DNA of 15,681 bases from Thermoplasmatota archaeon (GTDB lineage: Archaea; Thermoplasmatota; Penumbrarchaeia; Penumbrarchaeales; Penumbrarchaeaceae), in contig JAFGJI010000141.1 in the NCBI GenBank assembly GCA_016929175.1, positions 1-15,681 of the forward strand, written 5' to 3'. The notes under the pieces were generated by a model that saw only the letters and a list, made by a program, of their open reading frames with translations, searched no databases and was not told where the DNA came from. Below, in pieces: positions 15,545 through 15,681 of this stretch (positions are counted from its first letter, which is position 1; each line of letters starts with the position of its first letter). The position numbers and the translations under genes were made by a program.

Positions 15545-15629
15545 CGGGTTGGAAGACAACAATTCGAAATTGACTCCCACTTTCTTCAATTATGAAATAA
15601 TTAAAACCGAAAGTGGGCCAACCCGGATT
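15545..15629. repeat. 85-bp direct repeat copy 2, overlapping the 3' end of the intact tRNA-Ile
   Basis: This is the source or partner of 15392-15476, exactly 153 nt away. The outer inverted pair CGGGTTGG (15545-15552) and CCAACCCG (15618-15625) puts the tRNA acceptor and T-stem sequence in self-complementary register with sequence about 65 nt downstream of the gene. The inner pair joins the tRNA end and its trailer (complement GAAAGTGGG) to CCCACTTTC. Confidence 0.85.
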
Positions 15630-15681
15630 CGAACCGGGGACCTTCCGGTTATCAGCCGGATGCTCCACCAAGCTAAGCTAC
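15614..15681 (-). tRNA. tRNA-Ile (anticodon GAT), 5' end cut by window edge
   Basis: The minus strand begins at G7-TA and shows a D arm (GCTT/GAGC), anticodon arm TCCGG-CTGATAA-CCGGA with anticodon GAT in the normal loop position, variable AGGTC, T arm CCCGG-TTCGAAT-CCGGG, acceptor TTGGCCC and discriminator A. Six nucleotides of the 5' acceptor strand are missing beyond the window. CCA is not encoded, as is common in archaea. All stems visible are fully paired (one G-T in the D stem). The trailer begins CTTTCGG and can fold back on downstream sequence. Confidence 0.95.

Noticed and set aside
15308..15629. Tandem repeats considered as a CRISPR array
   Set aside because: The repeats are long, include a tRNA end, have diverging interiors of about 70 nt at only two intervals, and no cas genes are nearby.
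15294..15671. A 125-codon open frame with repeated NPGWPTF peptides
   Set aside because: It is the antisense-free reading of the tRNA-Ile gene and its 3'-end copies; the peptide repeat simply translates the acceptor/T-arm sequence. It has no ribosome site and no protein-like features.

Overview
The window looks archaeal, probably a member of the Euryarchaeota/Thermoplasmatota side; this placement is an inference. The reasons are TATA-box promoters placed about 24-28 nt before several start codons (leaderless mRNAs) alongside genes with a clear Shine-Dalgarno site, a tRNA gene without an encoded CCA, and very large secreted proteins with Ig/fibronectin/PKD-like modules and a C-terminal membrane anchor. 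Every gene reads on the minus strand, so transcription runs from high to low coordinates.

Region 1 (1-8300) has higher GC (32 of 60 bases in the line I counted at 3001) and looks like ordinary chromosome. It holds the N-terminal part of a 1-Cys-type peroxiredoxin (cut by the window edge), a 1425-aa surface protein carrying a probable cysteine-peptidase-like domain and two fibronectin type III domains, a Kef/CPA2 cation:proton antiporter with a TrkA-N nucleotide-binding domain, and a 452-aa secreted, membrane-anchored acidic protein of unknown function. Between the surface protein and the antiporter lies a frameshifted fossil of the 3' end of a paralogue of that 452-aa gene.

Region 2 (about 8500-15325) is richer in AT (22/60 GC at 10381, 25/60 at 12661) and behaves like an accessory island. 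It is bounded by an 18-bp direct repeat derived from the 3' end of tRNA-Ile, with the same 13-nt T-arm deletion in both copies. Inside are a SAM-dependent methyltransferase, a ribbon-helix-helix-like antitoxin with an overlapping RelE/ParE-like toxin and a palindromic operator at their promoter, an AAA+ ATPase with a DUF4143-type C-terminus sitting between two 151-bp direct repeats (about 92% identical, gapless), and a 1250-aa surface protein with a complete seven-repeat FG-GAP (integrin-like) beta-propeller followed by cadherin-like domains.

Region 3 (15308-15681) is a tRNA-Ile(GAT) gene (5' end cut by the window edge) with degenerate copies of its 3' end laid out downstream at an exact 153-nt period, together with a nested inverted repeat. 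This is the pattern expected where elements have repeatedly integrated at, or duplicated from, a tRNA 3' end.

The strongest candidates for something undescribed are the ATPase cassette between precise intergenic 151-bp repeats and the tRNA-Ile-derived repeat system that seems to bound the island. No CRISPR array, rRNA or recognised integrase/transposase gene is present.
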